Of a DNA stretch of 64,000 nucleotides, positions 1-9,726 are shown piece by piece. A program made the translations under genes and the position numbers. The stretch is from Magnolia sinica (taxonomy: Eukaryota > Streptophyta > Magnoliopsida > Magnoliales > Magnoliaceae): contig NC_080577.1 of NCBI RefSeq assembly GCF_029962835.1, positions 24,038,501 to 24,102,500 on the forward strand. Reading direction: 5' to 3'. The notes beneath the pieces are model-generated. The model did not search any database and was not told the origin of the DNA. It saw nothing but the letters and a program-made list of their open reading frames with translations. Within the stretch, counting starts at the first letter, position 1. Each line of letters opens with the position of its first letter.

Positions 1-693
1 TATTTTGATAAATAAAGCCTTTAAAAAAAGACCTTGCAATGGGCTGTTGTCAAGGGGTGCAATGCTTCCTAAACTAGTGGTGCGATGCCACTAGTTCTAT
101 CCTCATCTTGCTTATTCTTTTTCTATTATCTGCTTTCTTGTTTCCCACGGGTAGTTTATTGAGTTTGGAGTAGGAAGTGACCTCCGAATCTGATATGAGC
201 AATTCTAGTTGATTATAAATATAAAAAAAAAAAAATCAATGTTGGGCTCAAGTTCAGCCTCGTACTGCATTGAGTTTCTTGGTATCTTAGCAAGTTCTTA
301 TCTTGGGAATGATCTCTTATTTGAGTTAATTGGGGTTTCAATTTTTGGGGTCAATCCTTTCTTTTTCTAATCTTTCCAGCTCCAAAACCCTACTACCCCC
401 TTCCAAATTACAATCCACAGCCTAAGGTAGCCCCATGATATCAGACACCTAAATCTTGCCCAAACTCCTAAACTTCTGCCCCAATACAATTCCAAAAACC
501 TAACTGTGAACCAAGTCACCATTCAAATCCTATCTGCACCTATTCTCTAACCTTATTCCTCACGGCAGCCCATAACTGCACCTAATCTCCAACAACATCT
601 CATAGTTACTCAATTCCAAATACCTGAAACCCATATTTTATCCAATCCTTCAAAGTGCAGCCCTATTACATTGCTTACTCCATGAGGAATCAA
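1..693. repeat. Direct repeat copy 1 (693 bp)
   Basis: This stretch is repeated at 2550-3242 with an offset of 2549 bases, and I found no difference by eye, even in the A-run near 222-235. It starts at the window edge, so it probably extends further left. It contains an AATAAA-like stretch near its start and a proline-rich potential coding region at 400-690. In copy 2 the repeat runs straight into a degenerate gypsy gag, so it may be retrotransposon leader or LTR sequence. No TG...CA ends were found. Confidence 0.85.
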
Positions 694-1461
694 CCAAAGT
701 TCTCTTGCCTTACAGTAAAATCCTAAAATCTTTACATTTCACTCTGTGAAATAAGAAAATGAAGATTTTTGAACTGTCTTATTTTCTAGTAGATGGATGC
801 CCCTTAAAATTGAACAGAGTTCCAAAATAGGATCATTCTCCATGCATAATTTCATAGAGTTAGCTTTCTCTTGGACCTTTCTCTTTTATGTATTATTTTC
901 TTTTAGATTGGAAAAAAAAATCATATGGAGCAACATGGAATTGGAAATCATACCAATATTTGTGTATGCAAGGAAATGATCAACAAAAATCATATAAAGC
1001 AATGTGGAACTATAAATCATACCAGTATTTGTATATGCAAGGAAATGATCAACCTTAGAACCTATGTAGCGATATAGTTCTTAAGCCTCTCCCAGAACAA
1101 TTTGAGCAATAATTTCTTGATATTTGCTTTGGGACTGTGAACTTTGAGGAGACCTCCTCTTGAGTCCATGGTCTTGTGATTTTCTTTATCTATCTTTTAT
1201 GGCACATAGATATGCAAGCACAAAACTCCTGAAGACCAAACTTTTGAGGTTGTATTTTCCTGTGGAAAATACATCCTAAATTTCCTCACCACGCACCTAT
1301 GCACACATGTTCCCATCAGCATTCTTGAATTATTTCCGGTTTCTGTGTCAACTAAATCTCTGAGACAATATCCATGTTTATGGGCTACAGTTCGAGTCAA
1401 GGATTTTTTCCGTCTTTAAATATGCCTCTATCTGAAAGGGAAATTTTATAGGATAGCTATA
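694..1461. other. Intergenic, no gene seen; short tandem duplication
   Basis: AT-rich sequence with no convincing coding region. A 69-bp unit is duplicated in tandem at about 918-986 and 987-1055, each copy reading TCATAT...GCAA(C/T)(A/G)TGG and ending AAATGATCAAC. Short open frames here have no recognisable domain. Confidence 0.6.
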
Positions 1462-1895
1462 AGATCACCTATGCTTTATGGCATAGAATGTTGAGTAGTT
1501 AAGGAACAACATGTTCATAGGATGAATGTTAATTGAAATGAGGATGTTGAGATGGATGAGTGGCAAAATGAGGAAGTATAGAATTAAAAATGAATGCATT
1601 TGGGGGAACTTAGGAGTAGCACCAATAGGTAATAAAATGAGGGAAAGTAGACTTAGATGGTTCGATCATTTGCAACGGAGACCAAGAACCATTCCGGTTA
1701 GGAGTAAGTTGGTACTAGTTGAAGGTTTTAAAAGGGCAAGGGGAAGGCCCAAAAGGATGTGGATGGAGGTAGCATGAAAATACTTGACGACCTATGGTCT
1801 AACTGAAGGTATGGCCATTGTAGAGTGGATGACGCAACAGGATTCATGTAGCCGACCCCAAGTAATTGGGATAAGGCTTCGATGATGATGGCAGC
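1462..1895 (+). mobile_element. RTE-type LINE 3' end remnant
   Basis: The translation contains RSPMLYGIEC, EMRMLRWMSG and RLRWFDHLQRRP, then a basic GRPKRMWMEV end. This is the usual C-terminus of plant RTE-clade LINE proteins. It is followed by the family 3' end GATTCATGTAGCCGACCCC and a GATGATGATGG tail. Stop codons interrupt the frame, for example after GIEC and after HRMNVN. Only about the last 100 codons remain, so this is a 5'-truncated dead copy. Copies of the same tail recur near 43.4, 55.7 and 61.0 kb. Confidence 0.8.
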
Positions 1896-2263
1896 GATTA
1901 CATCATCGGTTTCAGGAAGGACTGAAACTGGTACCTCAGCAGATGCACATAAGGCCAGAGGCATGTTTCCTGGTTGATCCACAGAAAGAAAAACAGGGAA
2001 TCTGATTGGTCAATGGGAACCGCTGAAACTATTGGATGTCCTGTGGCTGTCTGTGGTCTGATCGGTCTATGGGGAAAGCAGGATCAATGGAATGGCTTGA
2101 TCCGAGGTACGTCTGGTCTGTGTGGGGCCCACAAATCCTATTGGCTGGGTATTATTCCTATGGTGGGGCTCACTTAGTCCCTAGGCCCACATGGTTGAGA
2201 ATTCCCTATTGATTTTATGAGAGAATTTTCTTTGTTTTCCTAGAAACTTGTTTAACAAGCAAC

Positions 2264-2484
2264 AAGTTGAGTATTATTTAACACCCAGATCCATAGCTCA
2301 ACTGGTAGACTGAGTTGAGATACCTCGTTTCAACACTTGAGGTCTTGGCATCGATCCCTAGTGGGGGTGGCTAACAGTGGAGTGTGTGTACTGACATGGG
2401 TGTGTACTAACAAGCTAACCCTTTAAAAAAAAAAAAAGAAAGAAAGAAAGAAAGAAAAAGAAAAAAAAGTTGAGTTTTATTTAA
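2264..2484 (+). mobile_element. tRNA-derived SINE with target site duplications
   Basis: An 18-bp target duplication flanks the element: AAGTTGAGTATTATTTAA at 2264-2281 and AAGTTGAGTTTTATTTAA at 2467-2484, with one mismatch. The body at 2282-2466 has an A box (TAGCTCAACTGGTAGAC, from 2294) and a B box (GCATCGATCCC, about 2348-2358), spaced as in a tRNA, then an A-rich (GAAA)n tail. Such elements are transcribed by RNA polymerase III and mobilised by LINE enzymes. The near-perfect duplication indicates a fairly recent insertion. Confidence 0.88.
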
Positions 2485-2549
2485 ATTAGGAAAGTGGAGT
2501 ATGAAGGCCTGTATACATGGTCATGTGTGTGACCTAGAGACATGCTGAT

Positions 2550-3242
2550 TATTTTGATAAATAAAGCCTTTAAAAAAAGACCTTGCAATGGGCTGTTGTC
2601 AAGGGGTGCAATGCTTCCTAAACTAGTGGTGCGATGCCACTAGTTCTATCCTCATCTTGCTTATTCTTTTTCTATTATCTGCTTTCTTGTTTCCCACGGG
2701 TAGTTTATTGAGTTTGGAGTAGGAAGTGACCTCCGAATCTGATATGAGCAATTCTAGTTGATTATAAATATAAAAAAAAAAAAATCAATGTTGGGCTCAA
2801 GTTCAGCCTCGTACTGCATTGAGTTTCTTGGTATCTTAGCAAGTTCTTATCTTGGGAATGATCTCTTATTTGAGTTAATTGGGGTTTCAATTTTTGGGGT
2901 CAATCCTTTCTTTTTCTAATCTTTCCAGCTCCAAAACCCTACTACCCCCTTCCAAATTACAATCCACAGCCTAAGGTAGCCCCATGATATCAGACACCTA
3001 AATCTTGCCCAAACTCCTAAACTTCTGCCCCAATACAATTCCAAAAACCTAACTGTGAACCAAGTCACCATTCAAATCCTATCTGCACCTATTCTCTAAC
3101 CTTATTCCTCACGGCAGCCCATAACTGCACCTAATCTCCAACAACATCTCATAGTTACTCAATTCCAAATACCTGAAACCCATATTTTATCCAATCCTTC
3201 AAAGTGCAGCCCTATTACATTGCTTACTCCATGAGGAATCAA
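2550..3242. repeat. Direct repeat copy 2 (693 bp)
   Basis: Second copy of the repeat at 1-693, apparently identical. It ends at CATGAGGAATCAA; the first copy continues into unrelated sequence while this one continues directly into a gag-like reading frame from 3255. The 1856 bp between the copies hold the RTE remnant and the SINE. Confidence 0.85.
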
Positions 3243-3245
3243 AGC

Positions 3246-3600
3246 ATGTACGCATGGAGATTCCCAATTTTTATGGGAAGCTAGATCCAAAAACATTCCA
3301 TGACTGGTTATTATCTTTAGTGAATTAGTTGAATGGGTTCGTTATGTCAGATTAACATAAAGTGCAATTGACTCAGTTGACACTCAAAATTTCAGCATAG
3401 AATTGGTGGCACCGCCTCAAGGCTCAGTTATTTCATAGTTTGCATCCTCCTATGAACAATTAGGAAGAGATGAAATCAAGTTGAAGAAGAAGTATTACTG
3501 CTCGACCATGAGGAGACTCTTCTCTGGGATCTTATTTTAAAATGTCGAAGGAAACTTGTCAGTGGAAGAATACACAGAAGTTTTAGCATGTAATGATTTG
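3246..3600 (+). pseudogene. Ty3/gypsy gag remnant
   Basis: The translation from 3255 reads IPNFYGKLDPKTFHDWL, followed by WWHRL and a VEEYTE-like motif near 3560. This matches the retrotransposon gag domain of plant gypsy elements in order and spacing. Several in-frame stops interrupt it, and no protease or reverse transcriptase follows, so this is a gag fragment only. The repeat at 2550-3242 lies just upstream and may be its leader. Confidence 0.72.
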
Positions 3601-3875
3601 CAGTGAGTTAATGAAAGAATACACTGAGAAGTTTTAACATGTAATGAGTTGCAGTGAGTTAATGAAAGAATACGCTGAGAAGTTTTAGCATGTAATGATT
3701 TGCAGCGAGGTTAATGAAAGAATACGCTGAGAAGTTTTAGCATGTAATGATTTGCAGTGATGTAAATGACAAAAAGTCCTGCTGCTTGCAGTGAGGTTAA
3801 TGAGAGCGAATGAAAGTCTGCTACTTGCAGTGAGGTTAATGAGAGCGAATGGAAGTCTGCTTCCTGAAGATAACT
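3563..3875 (+). repeat. Tandem repeats derived from gag
   Basis: A unit of about 51 bp (AATACRCTGAGAAGTTTTA, then a GCAGTGAG-type end) occurs four times between 3563 and 3770. Each unit codes for the EYTEKF gag motif. A second unit of about 36 bp (CTTGCAGTGAGGTTAATGAG) then occurs twice between about 3780 and 3860. The pattern suggests local slippage inside a dead gag. Confidence 0.75.
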
Positions 3876-4085
3876 CGGAAAGTTCATTGACACAGTGTGG
3901 ATGAGGCCCACCTGATAGTCTTAGAGATCCAAGACCAGATTAAATAGACACTGATCAGGAGTAGCAACATTCAAGCTGGCTGGTTCTTAGTTTTGTAGAT
4001 CACCGGTATCTCTGCATGGCATTCGTTGGTTCCTTATTCTATTTCTGGTAGTGGCCTTAATAATTCAATGATGAATAGTGGCAGC

Positions 4086-4213
4086 AATTTGATATCCATC
4101 TCTGCGACAGGCAACACTGATTCAGAAGGAAAGTCTCCTTCAATACCAGAATTTGATATCCATCTCTGCTACAGGCAACTCTGATTCAGAAGGGAAGTCT
4201 CCTGCAACAGGCC
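4086..4213. repeat. 64-bp tandem duplication
   Basis: Two adjacent copies, 4086-4149 and 4150-4213, start AATTTGATATCCATCTCTGC and differ by a few bases. They sit just left of the hAT-like element that begins at 4250. Confidence 0.85.
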
Positions 4214-5027
4214 GGCAGAGAAGAGAACAACATTATGAAGTGTTATAACCACTGTTGTCAAATGCAATTGCATATGCCCACATTTGCAATCCCAGCACAT
4301 ATGCGACATTATGTGATCACATAATGTGACCGGGTTTTTTTTTTTCCAGCAAACCCCCTCCCCATTTTCAATATTCTCCATTCTAAAGCCCATTCTCTCT
4401 TTTACTCCTTTTCTCTCTTCTTTCTCTAATGTCTCTACAACTACAAGACCACAACAACTCTTTTTCAAGTTTCAATTAAGACTTCAAGGATCAAGATTCC
4501 ACAACTCTTTCATGTTTCCAATTCTCGAATCTCTATTGAAAGTTGAAGTGTTCATTGTTCAAAGATCAAGATTCAACAAGATTACTCCCCTCATTCAAGG
4601 GCATTTCTTCTTCTGTTCCTCCCATATCTGTTATAGTTTCATAGTTTCATTTCTTATTCAATTCATTTAGTAAATAGTAATATTCATTATTCTCCTTTTT
4701 TTCCCCCTTTTATTTGCCATTCATTCAATTCGTTTGGTAAATGGTAACATTCTCTTTCTCATTCTCTTACATTCTCTCTTTTTCTATCTTTCATGTTTCC
4801 CATTCTCGAATCTCTATTGAAAGTTGAAGTGTTTATTGTTCAAAGATCAAGATTCAACAAGAATACTCCTCTCATTCAAGAAAATTTCTTCTTCGGTTCC
4901 TCCCATATCTTTTATAGTTTCATTCTTTCATTTCTTATTCAAGTCATTTAGTAAATGGTAATATTCATTATTCTCTTCTTTTTTTCCTTTTATTTGCCAT
5001 TCATTATATTCATTTAGTAAATAGTAA

Positions 5028-5033
<6 letters not shown>

Positions 5034-5079
<46 letters not shown>

Positions 5080-5429
5080 ATCTTTCACCTACATTCTCTC
5101 ATTCATTCTCTATTTTTCTCTCCTCTTACATTCATTTTTTCTCCCGTGCATTACATGCTCTCTCATCTCATCTCATACTCTCATTCATTCTTTCTTACTT
5201 TCTCTTTCAAGTTTGATTTTTTTTTTTTTTTTTTTTGGTTTCAACTTTCAAGACTCAAGAGAGGAGTCAATTACTCAAGTTACAACTAACAAGTTAGTTA
5301 AACATCATTACTAGCTACAAGCTACAAGCTTACAACTTACAAGTGTACAAGCAAGCCTACAAAGTACAAACTACAAGTTATACGATTCAAGTACGAGTAT
5401 AACACAAGTTCAAGAATCAAGAAGGCTAG

Positions 5430-5472
<43 letters not shown>

Positions 5473-5529
5473 AAGTGTAAGTTATTCTATTTCTACTCTC
5501 TCCCTCAATCTAGATTCTAGTCTCTACAC

Positions 5530-5584
<55 letters not shown>

Positions 5585-5585
5585 C
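5034..5585. repeat. Three long (CT)n microsatellites
   Basis: CT runs lie at about 5034-5073, 5433-5471 and 5533-5582, inside the hAT-like element, separated by pyrimidine-rich and ACAAGT-rich sequence. Confidence 0.9.
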
Positions 5586-6008
5586 CTCCCTCTATCTAAA
5601 TTCTAGTCTCTACAAGTGTGTGTAACAATCTCTCTATCTCTCTCTACTTTCCAACCATTATATTTACAAGAGTATAAGAATCATACCTTCTTCCCAATCT
5701 TCTTCTTTGAAACTTAAGTCAAATGACCCAGGTTAGAAGTACGACCACTATTATAGTGCTACCGAAAAGACTCACATAGTGTGTAAACTATGCGGGTTTG
5801 TAAGTTTGGGTGACATTTGTATGTTTAAAGTTTTTAATAATTAATTCTCTATTAATGTAGCTTCCCAATCTTCTTCTTTAATAATATAAGTAATTAAATA
5901 TATAACTTAACAAAACACTCAAAAGTCTCAAACAAACCTGAAATAAGTAAAATAAGTTATCCAATCAATTAAGAAAGTTTTTCCTAATTTTTTCTATAGA
6001 ATTTTTTT

Positions 6009-6535
6009 ACATTTTTTTTCTCTTTTGTGCTGCATGAGGGACGCAAAATCTGTCGATCACCTCATTCACTGCCCCTTCATCTACCCAATTTAGACGGAGC
6101 TTTGTTCTCGATTTAGTGTCAGTTGGTGCTTCCCTTCTTCGGTGGATATCCTTCTCAAGGCTTGGCATGGTGTTTGAATGGACAAAAGCAGAACCCGCTT
6201 GTGAAGAATGGTGATATTTGCCATGTGGTGGGCGGTGTGGAATGAGAGGAATAGCAGATGTTTTCGGGACATCGCTCTTTTCTCCTCCGTTGTGGCTTCT
6301 AAGGCAAAGGGTTACATTGTAGGGTGGGCGGCCCTGGTGCTGGTTTTAAAGGATTATGATTTTCGTTTCCTAGGTGTTTAGCTCAGTTGCCGTCTTGGCA
6401 ATCCGGTTAGGCCTAGTTCCCACACACACACACACACACACCGCCCCCCCCCCCCCCTTTCTCCTTTGTTCCTTCCCCTCTTTTTTAATACAATCGTGAT
6501 TTCTCAAAAAAAAAAAAACATTTTTTTTCTCTTTT
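6009..6535 (+). mobile_element. 5'-truncated L1 LINE fragment with 18-bp TSD
   Basis: Identical 18-bp target duplications ACATTTTTTTTCTCTTTT lie at 6009-6026 and 6518-6535. The insert codes in broken frame for CMRDAKSVDHLIHCPF, the zinc-binding zf-RVT C-terminus of plant L1 proteins, and for MWWAVWNERNSRCF, the conserved post-zinc-finger segment. A CA/C-rich stretch and an A-tail end it. Only about the last 490 bp of the LINE were copied. It sits inside the hAT-like element and so is younger than it. Confidence 0.9.
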
Positions 6536-6539
6536 CATT

Positions 6540-6579
<40 letters not shown>
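6421..6579. repeat. (CA)n, C-run and (TA)n simple repeats
   Basis: A CA run at about 6421-6440 is followed by a run of C. A TA run lies at about 6545-6579, just before the GCATATGC-rich right end of the hAT-like element. Confidence 0.9.
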
Positions 6580-6582
<3 letters not shown>

Positions 6583-6660
6583 ATTGTGCGATTGCATATG
6601 CACACAACATATGTTGGTCGCACACAGTCGCATATGCATTTTGACGACATCGGTTATAAC

Positions 6661-7789
6661 TATAGTGGTGCATGAGGCTATGCAGCGGTTTGTCCAACTT
6701 TAGGTATGCACTTTTGTGATGGTCAAGTTGAAGACAAATGTAAGGAAGAACTACAGCTATACATGTAAAGACAAAGGCTGTGAATTAGAGTGGGAATCTT
6801 GTAAGAGTACCACTCTTATCATGAATTGGTCTTTACTGCACTGAGAGAGCCAGAATGGAAGATTTTCTATGATTGAAGTATTGAGTCCCTTGCAAGAGTT
6901 GGTAAGTTGCAGCTTAAGGTAGAGAAGCACCTGAAACCATACCAGATTGAGTGGTTGATGTTGAGGATGAGGAGAGGGAGGGAGGGATTTCAGATTGAAG
7001 AACATCCTCAAAAGATCTACTGGTTATATATTCCTTGTAGTTTGTTCAATTACACTTCATATAGGATAGAAATAGAAGCTAACTTAACTACCCTAAATTA
7101 ACTGGAACTGAAATGAATTACTGCAACAACTTTCGTAAATAAAATCAGCTTCAGTAAGACCTACTATAGCCATTAATTCCAATCCCTTGGTCTCCAAAAA
7201 AAAAAACTCCCCATTCAGAATTAGAGTGACTTTTTAGGTGGACCAAGGCAAGATAGTTATCCCCCTACAATGCATTATTTCCTAAGCTGATTCTAATCCC
7301 TTTGGGCTTGAAGAAACTACCTACTCAGACTTGACTTTTCTTGGGGACCAGGACAACCAAACCCCCCTCCCCCAGTATTGGTGTGATGCATCATCAGTGG
7401 GTAAATGACACTTATATTCTAGTGGATAATCACTGCTTAGTTAACTAATCGATGGGCTGCCAATACATTGAATCTGTTTGGTGTGAGCATTCCAATAAAA
7501 GTCGGACATCCTGCTGGGATGCTCTTGGTTGTGTAATCAGAAAGTTGATCACAAGTTCACAATAGATTTAAAACATGTAACATTTATGCACGATGGGATG
7601 AAGATCATTCTCATGCCTATAAAGATTATATGCCACAGGAGAAAAATGGGTTAAGAGTTCTTGCCATTGGTCAAATTCAAAGAGAAATGTCAACCAAAAA
7701 TCACAAAGACAGAGATCTAAAAGAAACTTTCTGCATGCTTCCATTACCATGGCCATTCCAGGAGTGCTATTTTCTAGGCTAATGGATTC
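6661..7789. other. Intergenic, no gene seen
   Basis: I see no domain, repeat array or splice-consistent coding exon here. Short frames at 6757-7101 and 7568-7756 show no recognisable motif. Confidence 0.5.
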
Positions 7790-8012
7790 TCTTGTTCTTT
7801 GGAAGCGTTTCTTTTGTGTAAATGAAAGTAAGGAGCTGATTGCTACTTTTTCTATTTCTTTTAGTCCCTAGAGAGACTATTGTGGCTGATGATCTGGCCA
7901 AGAGTGGTGTGGCTAGGCAGTCCGTGCTCGTTGTTGGTTCTTATCCATTATTGGTGGAATCTTTTTTCTTCCCCTTGTTTAATAAACTATTGTTGCATAA
8001 AAATAAATAATG
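7790..8012 (+). mobile_element. L1 LINE 3' end remnant (RNase H tail)
   Basis: The translation contains ETIVADDLAKSGVARQ, which resembles the end of the RNase H-like domain of plant L1 proteins, where the final Asp lies in an ADxLA context. It is followed by a T-rich 3' UTR and an AAAAATAAATAA tail near 8000-8010. No upstream L1 domain is intact and no clear target duplication was found. Confidence 0.6.
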
Positions 8013-8840
8013 AGTTCTTTTTCATAGTTGTCACATGACACGGTTTGCTTGTCGTAGGTGCAAACAGGTACTACTATTTATGTTTGAACGACTTACTGGC
8101 ACTTGGTGGGGGCGACAGCTTTGCATTATGCTTGGATGGGGATTTGTAAGTTCTTCTCTTTTCTTTCAAAATTGGAAATTTCTACTCTTTCGAAAATGTC
8201 TAAAATGCCAAAAATCTGTGGAAATTTAATTCCAGAAGATGTTAAAGGTAGATGATTGGTTTGCCTTCTAATCTAAGTGCTCTCTTTGACAAGGTTGCAT
8301 GGAACAAGTGGGCCTTGTGAGACTTTTGGGAACTTGTGCTTGGCTCATAATCCGGAGTTCGAGTTGAAGAATGTTGAGGTAACGCTTGGTTAATTACTTG
8401 ATGTTCAATCACCTTTCAGGTCTTCTAATTCTTTAACGAAGTTTTTGCCTGTTTAATTTTCAAGAGTCACATTTCCTCTTCTTTTGTTGTTTCTTCTAGA
8501 AATATTCTGTTTCTCAAGAAAACGTTGATAATGTAGGGCATTGGTAAACTTCTTTGTAAAATTTATAATTATGATGGGATTGTGTTAGTTATCCTTTCTA
8601 GCTTGGTATAGCGTACATATTTAAGAAATATGGTTCCTGAGATGGAACCATTACAGGTAGCCTTCTGATCTTTCAATCCATCACAAGACCAATGTTGATT
8701 ATTGCTTCACTTGGTTCAGATAAACTGTGTCCATCATCATTATAAACCTAATCCCAACCATTTCGAGATGGCTTCATGAATCATGTTTCGCCAATCCTCA
8801 ATCTCAACTAATGTCTTATGTGCAACCACAGTGACTACGG
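8013..8840. other. Intergenic, no gene seen
   Basis: AT-rich sequence without a supported gene. Short open frames (for example 8035-8229) have no recognisable domain. Confidence 0.5.
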
Positions 8841-9545
8841 TTTTTTTTTTTTTTTTTTTTTGAAGGATGACAACTTTATCCAAAAAGCAGTGAAGCCGAA
8901 ATAATACAAGAAAAGAAAAGCACAAAAGGAACTAAGGAACAAAAACCAGAAACAAAACAGCCCTTATGAGGGCACAGTGACAGCCCACTCAACAACAGAG
9001 AATGGCGCTCTCAGGAAGACGCCCCTAGGTGTGCCACACCTGTCTCGAAAACATCAGTTGTTTCTTTCAGCCCACACTGCCCAAAGACCAACCAAAAGGA
9101 ACAATCTCCATCTCCCTCTACGAGAAGAATCCGGCCCTTCACCATGCCATTGGACGAAGAAATCAGCAATCGAATGCGGCAGCACCCAACACACACTGAA
9201 GAGACCAAAAACACTACCACAGCTCCCTAGTAAAAGGGCAGTAAATAAAGAGATGATCCATTAATTCTTCATAGCACCAACATAAGGAACAAGCATTAAC
9301 TAAAATAAGATCCCTCTTTCTGCAAATTAACGATAGTAAGCACTCTGTTCCAACCCATAAGCCAAGCAAAAGCACCACCTTAGGAGCACCATAGAACCAA
9401 ATTGGAAAGGTATGGGACCTTGCCACCACCATAAGACCCACCTGAGATCCTATAGAATTAATGCACATATCAAACTTTCTCATGAAATCTGACAGAAAAC
9501 GACTTTGTGGTGAAGGCTGGGGAAAATGCGCTGCTATCCAGATGG
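8841..9545 (-). mobile_element. L1 LINE 3' fragment, minus strand
   Basis: A T-run at about 8841-8861 is the reverse complement of a LINE A-tail. Upstream on the minus strand the translation gives FTTKSFSVRFHEK (junction before the zinc finger) and CWCYEELMDHLFIYCPFTRELW (zf-RVT with its Cys/His pattern), then a decayed C-terminus. It is interrupted by stops and shifts. Only the end of the element is present. Confidence 0.8.
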
Positions 9546-9578
9546 TGAGGAATTATTTTCCTTTTCAGGCAAAGGGAG

Positions 9579-9726
9579 GTTACAACTAGGGATGGCAATG
9601 GGTGGGCCTTGGGTTGGTTTAGGTATGGATTTTGAACTGGTTGGGCCAGGGCTACTAGGCTAGGCCTATTCAAAATATTGATTTTGCCAGGGCCAAGCCC
9701 TCCCCATTGCCAGCCCTAGTTACAAT
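9579..9726. mobile_element. 132-bp hAT MITE
   Basis: Target duplications GTTACAAC (9579-9586) and GTTACAAT (9719-9726) flank a 132-bp body at 9587-9718. The terminal inverted repeats are TAGGGATGGCAATGGG and, from the right, TAGGGCTGGCAATGGG, 15 of 16 identical. The 8-bp duplication plus a short TAG-starting inverted repeat identify a hAT-type MITE. It lies just beyond the recognisable end of the L1 fragment. Confidence 0.88.

Larger units (their letters stand above)
4242..6660. mobile_element. hAT-like element 1, 2.4 kb, with nested L1 fragment
   Basis: An 8-bp target duplication GTTATAAC lies at 4242-4249 and 6653-6660. The ends are imperfect inverted repeats: CACTGTTGTCAAATGC on the left, and CGATGTCGTCAAAATGC read inward from the right. 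The interior has GCATATGC-type palindromes near both ends, long CT microsatellites, a direct duplication of about 280 bp (from 4510 and from 4791) and an inserted L1 fragment. No transposase frame was seen, so it is non-autonomous. An 8-bp duplication is the hAT hallmark; family membership rests on this and on two sister copies at 46032 and 63156. Confidence 0.78.

Noticed and set aside
2290..2360. A tRNA gene
   Set aside because: The A and B boxes are present, but the acceptor stem is not formed, and an A-rich tail and target duplications show a SINE.
1..3242. A complete LTR retrotransposon with the 693-bp repeats as LTRs
   Set aside because: The interval between the copies has no gag or pol, the repeats lack TG...CA ends, and the gag fragment lies outside, after copy 2.
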